A stretch of 64,000 nt of DNA, taken from assembly GCF_000208745.1 (NCBI RefSeq), contig NC_030856.1, positions 4,794,118 through 4,858,117 of the forward strand, read 5' to 3'. Positions within the stretch are counted from its first letter, which is position 1. The number at the start of each line of letters is the position of its first letter. Origin of the DNA: Theobroma cacao. Taxonomy: Eukaryota > Streptophyta > Magnoliopsida > Malvales > Malvaceae. The notes beneath the pieces were generated by a model, which did not search any database, was not told the DNA's origin, and saw only the letters and a program-made list of their open reading frames with translations. A program made the position numbers and the translations under genes. Below, piece after piece: positions 34,580 through 45,896 of this stretch.

Positions 34580-36530
34580 GGGGAGAGCGAGGGATTTGGA
34601 AATGTTTCTGTTACCTTTTGCGGGGAGATGGAGATTGTTTGGATTATAGTTAATAAAAGGGGGACGTTTGGATGATGAGAGAAGGGAAAGGGAGTGCGTG
34701 GACAGCGTTGATTGGTTTGTCAGGTGGATATTCTTGGGTATAGGCGCTTAAGGAATACAAGAGCTCCACGGTGGCAGTTACAATAAAATTACGAGAAAAC
34801 TCCACTTACCATTTTAGTACACAACCAACTTCTAGGATTATCACGGTTTACACTAACTTTTAAAATATCATTGACTATTTCAACTTAGTGAATTTACAAT
34901 TTAATCCTTATAAAATGCATTTCACAATTTATAGATAGTATAAACTCTTAAATGTAATCTTACTTTAATATACATTTGATTTGGAATTCATCACTCCTCC
35001 TAAGACCGACATCCCCTCGACGTAAGATCAATATCTTCTAGTTAGAATTGTGACATTAAACACATTATGATTTTTTTTAATTAATATTCTTGATAACTTT
35101 ATTGAATAAAATTAATAGCTTAACTCTATGTGGGAACTGAAGTTATTAACAAGGTACTAATTGGAAAAAAATTATATCCATAATGTCACAGTCGCATCTA
35201 GAAACCATTAATCTCATATCGAGGAGGATGTCATGGTTCACGAGAAATCATCTTACATTGACTGTTTACTAAAATGAGATAGAGTATTTAAAAGTTCATA
35301 TCATCTTTAAATGAGGTGTCTTTTGTAGAATAAAGTCATGAAATTAACGAGTCAAAACTGACAAATGTAATTAATCATATTTGATTTAATGAAAAATTGA
35401 GTTTGAATAAATCAAGTAACCTTGTAGAGATGGTAATGATAGGGGAGAGGAGGAGCTACTTATATCCATCCTTGATCCAACTCGACTATTTTAGCTCTAA
35501 AATCTAGTTTCTACCTCGATTTTCAAATTTTTTTTAAAAAATTACCCCTATTGGATTGAGATGAAGTAGAATCATCAAACATGGATTCTTTTAGCATACC
35601 TAACAAGTTAAGTCGAATTCAAGTATTTTTAATATTTGAAACTGTTAAGTTCATTTCATTGCATGATAATTTTTTCTTTTTTTTTAGATTAAAATTGAAT
35701 TTTATGATATTTTATTTCATATTAGTTGTATTGGTGTAAAATACTAATTTAAATAAAAATATTAAATTCAAATTTACATAATAAAATTTCATATATTTTT
35801 TCCATAAACGTGAGATGTTGAGGGAATTTGCCAATCCCTCAATTAATTCTCCTCAATTTTTCGGGCTAAAAAAAGTTAGGTTCTTGACAAAATGGAAATT
35901 AATGCTAGTTAATTAAGAAAAAATAACTGAATTTCATTAAGAATAAATGTATCTAATTTTGAAACTGAAAAATTCTTATTACCTTTTGATTTTAATTAAT
36001 GGCGAAGTACTTTGAATCTCTTATATACTTATTACCTTTTGAATTTATATTGAACATTTTGCAGTAATTTAAGTGCCAATTATGTAATTAACACGATTTA
36101 TAATAACATTTTTTTATTAAAACAAGGAAAAAAAAAACTAAAAATGGCACTTTGAATAGCTATATTTAAATTTAACATGCATATATATACATACACAAAC
36201 TGAATATTAGTACTTCAAAAGTGTTCTTTGAAGTTTGAAAGCTTGTTCCTCTAAATTTGCTTCACAAACTCAACCATGGAGAGTAAATGAGTTGACTGAT
36301 CATAATTTTTTTTTTTGAAAAGTGAATTTATTAATCTGATAGTCGGAATGCCAGAGCAAGCCTGTGGCCTTATCAGCTCGAGACTCCCAGCAGCATGGAG
36401 AATTAATTTTTTTGTGAGTGATTTTGGATTATGTTTAATTGTCACTTTTCTCATACCATTATCTCTTCTAATTAGACTTTTAACTCTTAATTACTTTGGT
36501 AGGTGTTGTTTTGGTAAAGGGGAAAGATGA
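34580..36530. other. Intergenic, no recognisable gene
   Basis: Thioredoxin promoter side, then AT-rich DNA. Around 35430-35620 there is a GGGGAGAGG/ACTCGAC-type sequence like the ends of some plant transposons, but I found no matching inverted end. Confidence 0.45.
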
Positions 36531-38797
36531 CTAATTCCCCATAGAAGATCTCCCTATCCTCTCTTTGGCCTTGGCTACCTGTAACAACACCCACATGTAG
36601 GAACATTTATCACTTAAAGCTAGTCCAACCATAATAGATAATTTAAAAAAAAAAGAGAGCGAGAGAAAAACATGAGAACCAACCTGTTTTTTCCAATTTG
36701 TGAAGATAGCAAAAAGAGAAAGAAGGATTGTTTGCACAATTGAACCAGCTACTATTCCAATCCAAAGGCCTCTTCCCTTTAAATTTGCTACAAAACCAAG
36801 CATGATTCCCACTGGCAATCCAATTAGATAAAATGCACCGAGATTTACATAGGCCCCTATGTGTTGCCATCCACATCCCTTAGCAACTCCTGGGGGACGA
36901 TTTAATAAGAGATTAATATCAGTCCACTAGGCTTTATCATTACTTCTTAATAGATCATCTTATCGAATTAATTGATTAATCTTACCTTTCTTCTGTCATG
37001 AAAATCTTCCAACAAAAGATAATCTTGGTTTTTTGTTTTCTAAGATTAGTAATGGAAGAGACTGATAAGAACTTACTAACCAGAAAGAACAACTTGCATG
37101 CTATCTGTAACCAGTGAGATGCAAAGCAAAGGAGCCATGACCGCAACCTCGTGCACCACTGGCTTCTCTTTGCAGTAAGCATATCCTATGATGTGTCGAC
37201 TGAAGAAGAGAGCTGTGCTCACAATGACTGCCTCTGTGGTTGCCATGGACATTCCAACCTTGACCGCCATCCGAGCTAGTTCAGGGTTCCCAGCTCCTAG
37301 TTCATTGGAAACTCTTGTGCTGTGAATTAATCAACACAACCTTGATTTTAGGGACACATCAACTTGGATTAATGTTTGTCAATGAGACAAGATTTAATGA
37401 ATACCTTGTAGCAGCTCCAAAACCATATGGTATAGTGAAGTGCAATGTCGATAGAGTTAAGCTGACCAAAAAGACTACAAGAAATCAGAATCATTGGTAT
37501 ACAAAGTAATGACCAATTTGTCAATACAAAGATACCAAAATGGAAGCTTTACCATATCGATAGTACCGATGTCTCTAGCTTTGGATTTGGTAAAAGGCCT
37601 GATAGCAGAGTTAGCAGCTCCATCGACCACCATTTAAGGCTTAATTAATATATGGCAAAGGAAAACATTTGTGAGAGACAAAACATAATAAAAGGAACCA
37701 TGGGTTTTGATAATCTTTCTATATTAAAAACTAGTTTGCGAAGAACAGAACACTTACCAAACCATTATCGCTGCAGGAACACCAAGGCGAAAGAACTCAG
37801 AAACACCAAGGAAAGCATCCTTGGACAATGGTGAACGAGTTTTCTCACAACTGGACGAGTACTTGACATAAATCCCAAGCAATATCACATTCAACCAAGT
37901 TGATAAACTAAAGGCTATCGCTGCTCCAAGATCTCCTAAATCCAATTTAAACACAAGAGTCCAACATACAGGCACATGGAAACACAATATGAAAAATGCA
38001 GTTAGGAGCATCGGAAGAATCAAACTCTGTGTCTGCAAATATCGTGTCAATGGCTTAAGGATCGCGCTTGCAAACAGTGCTGGGATCAACCAAAGTGAAT
38101 ATTGGCGTGCTTTGTGGGAGATTAGTGTATCTTGGCCAACAAGAGGAAACAGTTTGTCCATGAATATCCATAGTATGCAAATTGGGGGGCAAACAAGGAT
38201 GAGGGAGATGACGGCACTGTAAGTATACACTCCAAGTTTTTTGTATTGCCGCGATCCATAAGCTTGCCTACATAGAGTTTCCAATCCACCAGCCATTCCT
38301 GACTACTAGGCATGTAATTCTTGTCGTTAGTTATTGATCAGAGTGATGAGGATTGAGGGAATTAACATTCAAAACATTTTGGATATCACTTCCTCTGTTT
38401 ATTACTATCCGTCTGTTTTCTGTTTAGACTAAAATTACAACAATCAAAAGTTCAGATGTGAAAGTTTGAGGCCCATCAATGGAGTTTGCTTATTTTCTTT
38501 TTTCTCGATGTTCGAGATATATATTGTCAGAACGAAAAGAGAGGGAGGAAGGAAGAGTATACTTACAAGAAGGCTAAAGCCAGTGACATTGGTGATGGAT
38601 GTAGCAATGGCAACGCTAGCGAGAGACAGCTGACCGAGATGTCCAACCATTATCACTGATACAACTTGCAGAAGGTATTGCAGGACTGTCACCGCCACCA
38701 TCGGCGCTGCTATGCGGCTTGCCTTCTTCAGCTCTTCCACATATCCGCCCCAACTCATTGCGCATTTCCTCTCTTCTGTCTCTACCATTTCTGCCAT
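36531..38797 (-). CDS. MATE (DTX) efflux transporter
   Basis: Seven exons, all with GT-AG borders: 38797-38567, 38302-37758, 37639-37553, 37461-37405, 37313-37081, 36889-36684 and 36578-36531, for 468 aa. Family motifs run in order: [26 protein letters not shown] in helix 1 region, [53 protein letters not shown], and a [25 protein letters not shown] stretch. Twelve hydrophobic segments are expected. Plant DTX proteins export or sequester organic cations, flavonoids, hormones or xenobiotics by proton antiport at the plasma membrane or tonoplast; the substrate here cannot be told. The ATG at 38797 starts MAEMVETEE. The CRQAYG motif has Arg where CGQAYG is usual. No breaks are found. Confidence 0.9.
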
Positions 38798-41151
38798 GGC
38801 TTCTCCTTGAATGAAATTAATGGAAGCCACGCCAAACAAGTTACCTCTTACACACTTTCATGTTCATTGGCCTACAAATAAACAATCAAATCAAGAGACG
38901 TAACCGTTACTGATTAATTAATTATTTTTCTTGTGTATTGTGACAAATGAATGTTCATGTTTCACTATTTACCATAAAGTATATTCTAACATTCAAGTCT
39001 TCACTCTTGCTAATAAATTAGGACAAGCTGTTAATTTGCCTAAGAGACAGATATACATAACAAAAAAAAAAAAAAAAAAATCAATTTAGGCATTATAAGT
39101 TGGCAATTGGATTCTTCTTAAATTACTTTTCTTCATTGAGAAGCGAAAAGTATAGGTATAGTACCTAAAAAAAACTGTTGAATTATTTAAAAAAAATCAA
39201 ATAAATATTTATTTTTATTACATTTTGCTTTTATTATAATTAATGATTAACTAATTATCTTTCATTAAAAGGTCACTTACTAATTTATATCACATGTCAA
39301 AACATACTATTCATCTCTACATTTTCATAACATAAACGATGACTCTGTTCAAGTACATTTTGCACTTAATCCTAATAATAGGAATGAATTAAAAAATTGG
39401 TTGTAGACAAAACTATGCTAATCAAATAATATAAAACAAAAATAAGAACAAAAAAAAATTGCGAATAATCTGGACAAAAAAAATAAAATTTTTTTTATTA
39501 TATTTATTATTATCCAAGATTGTGTTCCCATATGACACCAAACATCAGTCAATTGCATGTTCCCTTAAGATAATATATATCTTGATATACTTGCGGATAT
39601 AAGACAAATTATATTTCCAAAATATAAGACTTGATTTTCGGCCAGGTTATCTCAATTTTTTTGTCCCATTTTTTTATTTCATATGTAATATTTCTTAAGA
39701 TTTAGCCAAAGATGGCGGTGGCTTTATATTTTTAAGATGGATTCTCGAGTTCTTAAGTGTAAAATCATTGGGTTGAAAACATGAATTGAATACATGCTCA
39801 CCATATAGATTTACGTAACCGGCAATAGGAGAAGGGTTTTGTCCTGTAGGTTTACGCAAGTTGGCTGCTCCTTTCCTGAGCAGGCCGGTGGCACTACTTC
39901 CAGCTTTGCAGTGCTGTGTTGGCTCGGTTCTGGAAAAGGACTCCTTCTCTGTCTCTAGTAATCTGGACAATGCTTTCGAGAGAGACTCTGCGAGGTGGCT
40001 TTGGTTCCTGTTTGTGATCTGAGAGTCTAATCTTATGGTTTTGGGCAACCTGTTATGTGCACCCTGCTCTTCTTGATCTTTGTTGTGGATGTATAGACAA
40101 TATAGACAATGGAAACTGGTGCTTATAGGACGATAGCACAGTTTTATCTAGTTTTGTGTCTGTCTCTAGGAAGCTGTTTTCTAATGGATTCCACTAGATG
40201 ATATATCCGAATCTTTTTTTGTTTCTCATGAAATGATATATAATGCTAGTTTTTGTAAACATATTTGATGAAATGATATATCACTTGGCTTCCAAAAAAA
40301 AATAAAGGACCAACTAAAGTAATCTACGTGATTTGCAGAAGAAAATAGAGGAAAATCAAATTAATTAAGAACTAAAAGCCTCGTAGGTGTTAAAATTTTG
40401 CAGTGTAGGATTGAATGATTTGACTTACAGATTTTATTGGTCAAAGACAAGAGAAAGACTTTGGTATTCTGTGTCTTGTTTTGATTCATCTCGTTAACTA
40501 ATTTGAGCCTGCCAAAGTTGAACATGATTCTTTCTTAAACTATCTTAGAATAATTAATTAGAGATTGGACATGCATATTTGTGTTTGTTTTGTAATGAAA
40601 CAAGTTATAGTTTTTGCAGGCCGTGTCGTTTTAGTGATCATCTGAACATACAAACAAATTAATCATTATAGTTTTAAATTAGCGAAAAATGGTGTCTATT
40701 GTTCATTAAACTGTGCTCTTGCGAGAGGAAACCACTGTTTCAGGATTCAGTTTCAGAAATATTGGATAATATGAATGGGGAAAAGGGAAAAGCAGGAAAT
40801 GAAGAAAATTTTCTAAGTCTGAGATGGTGACAATGACACCTCCATTAGCCAGTGTGATAATGACTCAACTCGTTTTGTATACTTAACAATTATTACTAGA
40901 CCAAGACTTTAATTGTAAATTAAATATATTTTATAGCCCTAAAATCACGATTACGAAAGTGTTAAAGGTACGGAGACCGTGGTTTACAGGTTAGGACCAA
41001 GAAAAAATTAACCTTATGCCTGACATATTGCTTTCCACAACAAACTAATTAACAATTTGTGATGCAACACCTCTTTTTAAGGAGGGGATTGTCTAAACTC
41101 TCAGCACTCAAACACAAGACATAATCGTTGTAAGGCAGCAGGACGATTATA
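38798..41151. other. Intergenic: MATE promoter side and RLP1 upstream region
   Basis: 39062-39080 is a poly-A run. 39170-39300 resembles the left arm of the MITE at 44416. 39538-39745 is repeated at about 53405-53640. About 40735-41151 is nearly the same as 60420-60797, so RLP1 and RLP3 share a promoter. An ORF at 39695-40048 (minus) is not recognised. Confidence 0.5.
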
Positions 41152-43800
41152 ATGTCAGGTGATAACTACTCCATTCATCTCCTCCTAGTTCCATTTCTGG
41201 CACTTGTCCTTTTTCTTCAGAAACCCGCGAAAGCTGACGTTTTAGTTCAGTACAAAGAGAGTGAGAGGCAAGCGCTGCTCGATTTGGGTATCTCTTCGTG
41301 GGGAAGTGAGAATGACAAAAGAGATTGTTGTACATGGATTGGTGTTGAGTGCAGCAACAGTACCGGCCACGTCGTAAAGCTCGATCTGTCTGGCGTCGTT
41401 GGGTTTGTAGAAGGTACAATTAGTCCTTCATTGCTTAAACTGCGTTATTTGAATCACTTAGATCTCAGTTTCTTTAATTTTTCGTGTCGTATTCCTGAAT
41501 TCATTGGTTCTCTTACAGAATTGACCTATCTTGCTCTCTCTAATTCTCATATTATTGGACCAATTCCTTCTCAGTTAGGAAACCTTTTGAGATTGGTCAC
41601 TCTTGATCTTTCATCAAATCCGTTGGGAAGTTCAATTCCTGAGTTCATTGGTTCTCTTACAAAATTGACCTATCTCGATCTCTCTGAATCTCAGTTGACT
41701 GGACCAATTCCTTCTCAGCTAGGAAACCTTTCGAGATTGGTCACTCTTGATCTCTCATCAAATCAGTTGACAGGTTCAATTCCTGAAACTTTTGGGAACT
41801 TGGTTGCTATTAGAGAACTTACTCTAAGCCGCAATCTGCTTCAAGGTGGGATTCCATTACTTTTATGGAATATCTGTAGTTTGCATTCATTAGACTTGCA
41901 ATCCAACAATCTCGGTGGAGATGTATTTGGATTTCTTCAAAGTACATCTTTATGCACAACACACTCTCTAGAGAATTTGGATTTAACTGAGAATCAATTT
42001 ACGGGGTCAGTGCCTAATGAAATCACAAAACTATCATCCTTGCAAGTACTAGGCCTTGGATACAACCGTTTAAATGAAACCATAAGCCAAGGTATGGGAC
42101 AAATGTCCAACCTCACGACTCTAAAGCTAGCCGGGAATTCTTTTGATAAAGTTGTAATCTCGGAAGCACATTTCTCAAATCTCAGAAACTTACGGGAGTT
42201 GGACTTATCTGATACTTGTTTGACTTTAAAATTCAAGTCCGATTGGATTCCTCCTTTTCAACTGAGACTTATATTCCTTCGCTCTTGCAAGCTGGGGCCT
42301 CTTTTCCCGCAATGGCTTCGGTCTCAAAATGCATGTTTTGAAATTGATATTTCTGCTGCAGAGATTTCGGATTCCATTCCAAGTTGGTTTTGGAACGTAT
42401 TTTCATTTCCCACGTGTAGCGTGAATTTGTCTTTCAACCAGCTCAGCGGTACTTTGCCCAGTAACAGGATTGTTATCCTTTTTCTTGACTTAAGCTCCAA
42501 TAATTTAACAGGCCCATTGCCACAAATGACAAATTGGTTGTCTACCTTGAACCTTTCCAAAAATAAATTTTCTGGTTCAATCAAATCAATTTGCAACATT
42601 CCTGCTAAATTATTGAAGTTGCTTGATCTCTCAAATAACTTATTTTCTGGAGTAATTCCCGATTGCTTGGCAAGATGGCGGCTCTCACTTAAAGCTTTGA
42701 ATTTGGCTGAGAACAATTTGTCAGGCTCAATTCCAAGATCGATTGGATCTCTTAGAATTCTTCGAATGCTCAGTTTACGCGGCAATAGCTTCTCAGGACC
42801 ATTTCCTTCATCTTTAGGGAATTGTTTTATGTTGGAATTTTTGGACTTCAGTGATAACAAATTATCAGGAAATATACCTGAGTGGATCGGGGAAAGTTTC
42901 TCAATATTGATTTTTCTAAGCCTCCAAAACAATCAATTTAATGGAACAATACCTCATCAAATTTGTGGCTTGAATAATATTCAAATCTTGGATCTCTCTG
43001 TAAACAAATTATCTGGTACCCTACCACGATGTCTCAATAAATTCACTTCTATGGCTCAAGACGTGAACTTAAGCAGAACAATTGAGCATCGCATTTCAAG
43101 AAAAATGGATCCGAATGCATTTTCCATTGATGTCAACTATGTTGACGAGGCACTGTTTACATGGAAAGGAAAGAAGCAAAAGTATGCAAGAATTCTTGGA
43201 CTATTATTAGCCATTGATCTTTCGAATAATAGATTAACAGGAGAGATTCCTGAAGAGCTAACTAGTCTCCGACAATTGGTTGCATTGAATTTATCAAGAA
43301 ATTTTTTGAGTGGCAAAATCCCCTGGAAGATCGGGCAATTAAGACAATTACAATCACTTGATTTGTCAAGAAACAATTTTTCTGGAAGCATCCCATCAAG
43401 CTTGTCTGAGATAACATTTTTGTCTACCTTGGACTTATCCTATAATTATTTATCGGGAAAAATTCCAACAGGAACTCAGATACAACTCTTTGATCCTTCA
43501 ACATTTTCCCATAATCACGCACTTTGTGGTCCTCCAGTTACACCAAATTGCTCAGGATCAGCGGAAACACCTCAAGGTCAACCAAGAAGAGGTCAGGATG
43601 ATTTTGATGAATTCAGAAAATGGTTTTATGCTGGGATGGGACTTGGTTTTATCGTGGGTTTTTGGGGTATTTGTGGTGCTTTATTGTTCAAGCGTTCCTG
43701 GAGGCACGCCTACTTCCGTTTCTTGGACGACATGAAAGACTGGCTGTACGTTAGATTTGTTTTACAGAAGGCAAGGTTGGAGAGGAGAATTCGAACCTGA
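41152..43800 (+). CDS. LRR receptor-like protein (EIX2-like), RLP copy 1, with damaged N-cap
   Basis: Intact 882-codon single coding exon. A signal peptide covers about 1-28. Next come a shortened LRR N-cap, plant extracellular LRRs with the LxGxIPxxLGNLxxLxxLDLS pattern, and a non-LRR island at about 631-686 (SMAQDVN to KKQKYARIL). A final LRR block and the LRRCT (LCGPPVTPNC), then an acidic spacer, follow. One TM helix spans about 824-847 and contains GMGLGFIVGFWG; the basic cytoplasmic tail is about 35 aa. There is no kinase; such RLPs signal through SOBIR1/BAK1-type kinases in immunity. Compared with RLP3 it lacks 12 residues of the N-cap (after ALLD), and the first N-cap Cys is Tyr (TAC at 41251). 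It may fold or signal poorly. Confidence 0.9.
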   Translation: MSGDNYSIHLLLVPFLALVLFLQKPAKADVLVQYKESERQALLDLGISSWGSENDKRDCCTWIGVECSNSTGHVVKLDLSGVVGFVEGTISPSLLKLRYLNHLDLSFFNFSCRIPEFIGSLTELTYLALSNSHIIGPIPSQLGNLLRLVTLDLSSNPLGSSIPEFIGSLTKLTYLDLSESQLTGPIPSQLGNLSRLVTLDLSSNQLTGSIPETFGNLVAIRELTLSRNLLQGGIPLLLWNICSLHSLDLQSNNLGGDVFGFLQSTSLCTTHSLENLDLTENQFTGSVPNEITKLSSLQVLGLGYNRLNETISQGMGQMSNLTTLKLAGNSFDKVVISEAHFSNLRNLRELDLSDTCLTLKFKSDWIPPFQLRLIFLRSCKLGPLFPQWLRSQNACFEIDISAAEISDSIPSWFWNVFSFPTCSVNLSFNQLSGTLPSNRIVILFLDLSSNNLTGPLPQMTNWLSTLNLSKNKFSGSIKSICNIPAKLLKLLDLSNNLFSGVIPDCLARWRLSLKALNLAENNLSGSIPRSIGSLRILRMLSLRGNSFSGPFPSSLGNCFMLEFLDFSDNKLSGNIPEWIGESFSILIFLSLQNNQFNGTIPHQICGLNNIQILDLSVNKLSGTLPRCLNKFTSMAQDVNLSRTIEHRISRKMDPNAFSIDVNYVDEALFTWKGKKQKYARILGLLLAIDLSNNRLTGEIPEELTSLRQLVALNLSRNFLSGKIPWKIGQLRQLQSLDLSRNNFSGSIPSSLSEITFLSTLDLSYNYLSGKIPTGTQIQLFDPSTFSHNHALCGPPVTPNCSGSAETPQGQPRRGQDDFDEFRKWFYAGMGLGFIVGFWGICGALLFKRSWRHAYFRFLDDMKDWLYVRFVLQKARLERRIRT

Positions 43801-43831
43801 GAGGTACCAGTCTTTCAATAAGTTCAAGAAG

Positions 43832-43978
43832 GTAAAAACTTTTTATCACATTTACTTTCTCTTTTTTTTTTTTAAAAAAAAAATTGATTTAGCATGACTT
43901 TAGGGTTTAGGGTTTAGGGATTATTATTATTTTTTTAAAAAAATTGATTTAGCTTTTATATGGTTGTATTATTTTCAG
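43832..43978 (+). other. 3' UTR intron of RLP1
   Basis: Donor AAGAAG/GTAAAA, acceptor TTTTCAG/GTGTAG, 147 bp, 31 nt after the stop codon. It is conserved in position and flanks in RLP2 (48571-48704) and RLP3 (63712-63796). Distance to the stop is under the usual 50-55 nt limit, so it need not trigger nonsense-mediated decay. Confidence 0.7.
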
Positions 43979-44406
43979 GTGTAGCTGGGACTACAACTGA
44001 AGGTGATTTCTCATGCCTCTGAGGAACAAAAGTGAATCAATAAATTTTTGAAGAAATGTGTGTAACGGTCTGATGGTTGTGCTTATTTCGCTATTTGTAA
44101 GATGCCAAAAGAAGGGTTCATAATTCCTTTTAGTTTGATCCCTGTACAAATGGTGTCAATCTCTGTTTGCAAATACTCAAGCCTAGGCCTATATGATTTT
44201 CTACGTATTAGTGCAATGGTTTTCTTTTGACCTTGTTTGATTTTCTCACATATTGCTACTGTGTATTTGTTACTTTACATGTATTTCTTTCTTTTTGCAG
44301 TGATTTGCCTTAGTAGGCATTGTATACATTTATTTTGGACTAAGCTTTCTATAGCAAATTAAGTTCGTGGTTCCTTTTGAAAATACAAATTAAGTGCTTG
44401 TTACTA

Positions 44407-44906
44407 TTAATATTTTAACTTAATTTTCAAAAAAGCTCCTAAATTTATTACAAAGATTCAAATAAATTTTTATTATTTTATTGAGTTCAACTAAACCCCT
44501 GTGTTTTCATTTTAGATCAAATAAACCCTTATAATTAATGGTAGATTAATTTTCATTTGTCAAAATACCACTAGTTACTTTATGTTCATATAATGCTGAC
44601 ATGGTATTCATATGGAGCGTAAAAATACCACATAACCATATGATCATCCATTATGACATCATTTACATGTCATATTAACATATCAGCATACTGCGCTAAT
44701 GTCAAATGGCATAAAATGACAAGTAACATATTGATTATTTCAACTATTAGTTATAAGGGTTTATTTGGTTCAAAATAAAAGTATTAAGATTTATTTTGCT
44801 CAAAACAAAAATATAAAAACTTGATTGAATGTAATAAAAGAATAAAAGATTATTTGAATTTTTTTGGATACTTTAAGAATTCTTTTAGATATTATTCTTA
44901 ATATCT
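44407..44906. mobile_element. Foldback MITE, family 1, copy 2
   Basis: About 482 bp (44416-44897) flanked by TTAATATTT and TTAATATCT, a near-perfect 9-bp duplication. The arms share with the copy at 5998-6471 the inward patterns ATTCAAATAA, TAGATCAAATAA and CTTATAATTAATG. The same flank after RLP2 (about 49070-49105) lacks the element, giving an empty paralogous site. A 9-bp duplication suggests a Mutator-like origin, unproven. No coding. Confidence 0.75.
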
Positions 44907-44909
44907 TTT

Positions 44910-45896
44910 TGTGGATGTTGATGTTTATGGTCTCATTCAATTCATTTACAAATTACATAATCTATCCGATCATATTGATCAGTAGCTGATCTACTGTTTT
45001 TCCAATCAATCCCTTTCCATTATTTCCATTTCTTATGGCTAAATAGGAGTAATTAAACAAGAGATAGAAGAGATAGATGGTATCCCACCGTGGTTAGCCC
45101 AATCCTTTTCCATTATCTCTATTTCATTCACTATAAAATGTTAATCCTAATTCTATCTTCTTCCTCTAACATTTGAGAATATTTTTACATTTGCATATAA
45201 TTAAGTTGCTCGTCAACTTTTATAAAATATGGGAAATAATTAGCCTTATAATTAGGCTTTGTATGTGATTGAAGACGAAAATAATGGTGGGGGAAAATTA
45301 AAACCAAAAAAGGTCCATACCTTTACTTAGTGCAGGTTGTCGAAAGGCAATCCTTTCGGCATGGAAAAGGGACCAGGATTTATATATTCTAATCAATTTA
45401 TAGTTTTTTGTTTTTAATTTATAGGTTCTAATCCATTTGGTGGTAGGTGATTAGGACTTCCTGGTTATAAAATTGTCATGAACTCAGGTCCCAGCAAGGT
45501 CTCCATAGATGACGACAGCCAATTGATTGAAGAAGAAAATAGTGGAATTTAAACCTAAAAGCAAGCCTAGACTGCCCAGTCTTCGTCAAAAGGTTCCTTT
45601 TGCAAGAATTTGTAGCGTGGAAAAAGGATAAAAATTATATACTATAAATTAAAACTAGCAGATGGAGTTAATAATATAAGTACCAGTTGGTTCGTGGAAA
45701 TTGGTGTGATCACACCGTGTTTGATAAGTCAGTTTTCTTTTTTCTTTTTAATTTCTAGTGTACTCACATAGAAAGACAAATTAGATTTAAAAATTAAATA
45801 AATTTTAACTCAAATAACCTTTTTACTAGTAGGGTGGAAAAAGCAAGTCTAGTCCTTGATAAGAGATTAAATTAGTAGGGTGGTTGGAAAAAAGGC
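44910..45896. other. Intergenic between RLP1 and RLP2
   Basis: RLP-cluster flank sequence. Parts (for example 45230-45320) are repeated at about 49730 and 54370. No gene; no signal-peptide exon for RLP2 is visible. Confidence 0.5.

Noticed and set aside
35430..35900. Third hAT-like element
   Set aside because: Left-end-like sequence TAGAGATGGTAATG is present, but no inverted right end or target duplication could be found.
39695..40048. 117-codon minus-strand ORF as a gene
   Set aside because: No recognised domain. Its 3' part overlaps a repeat also present near 53600, suggesting repeat debris.
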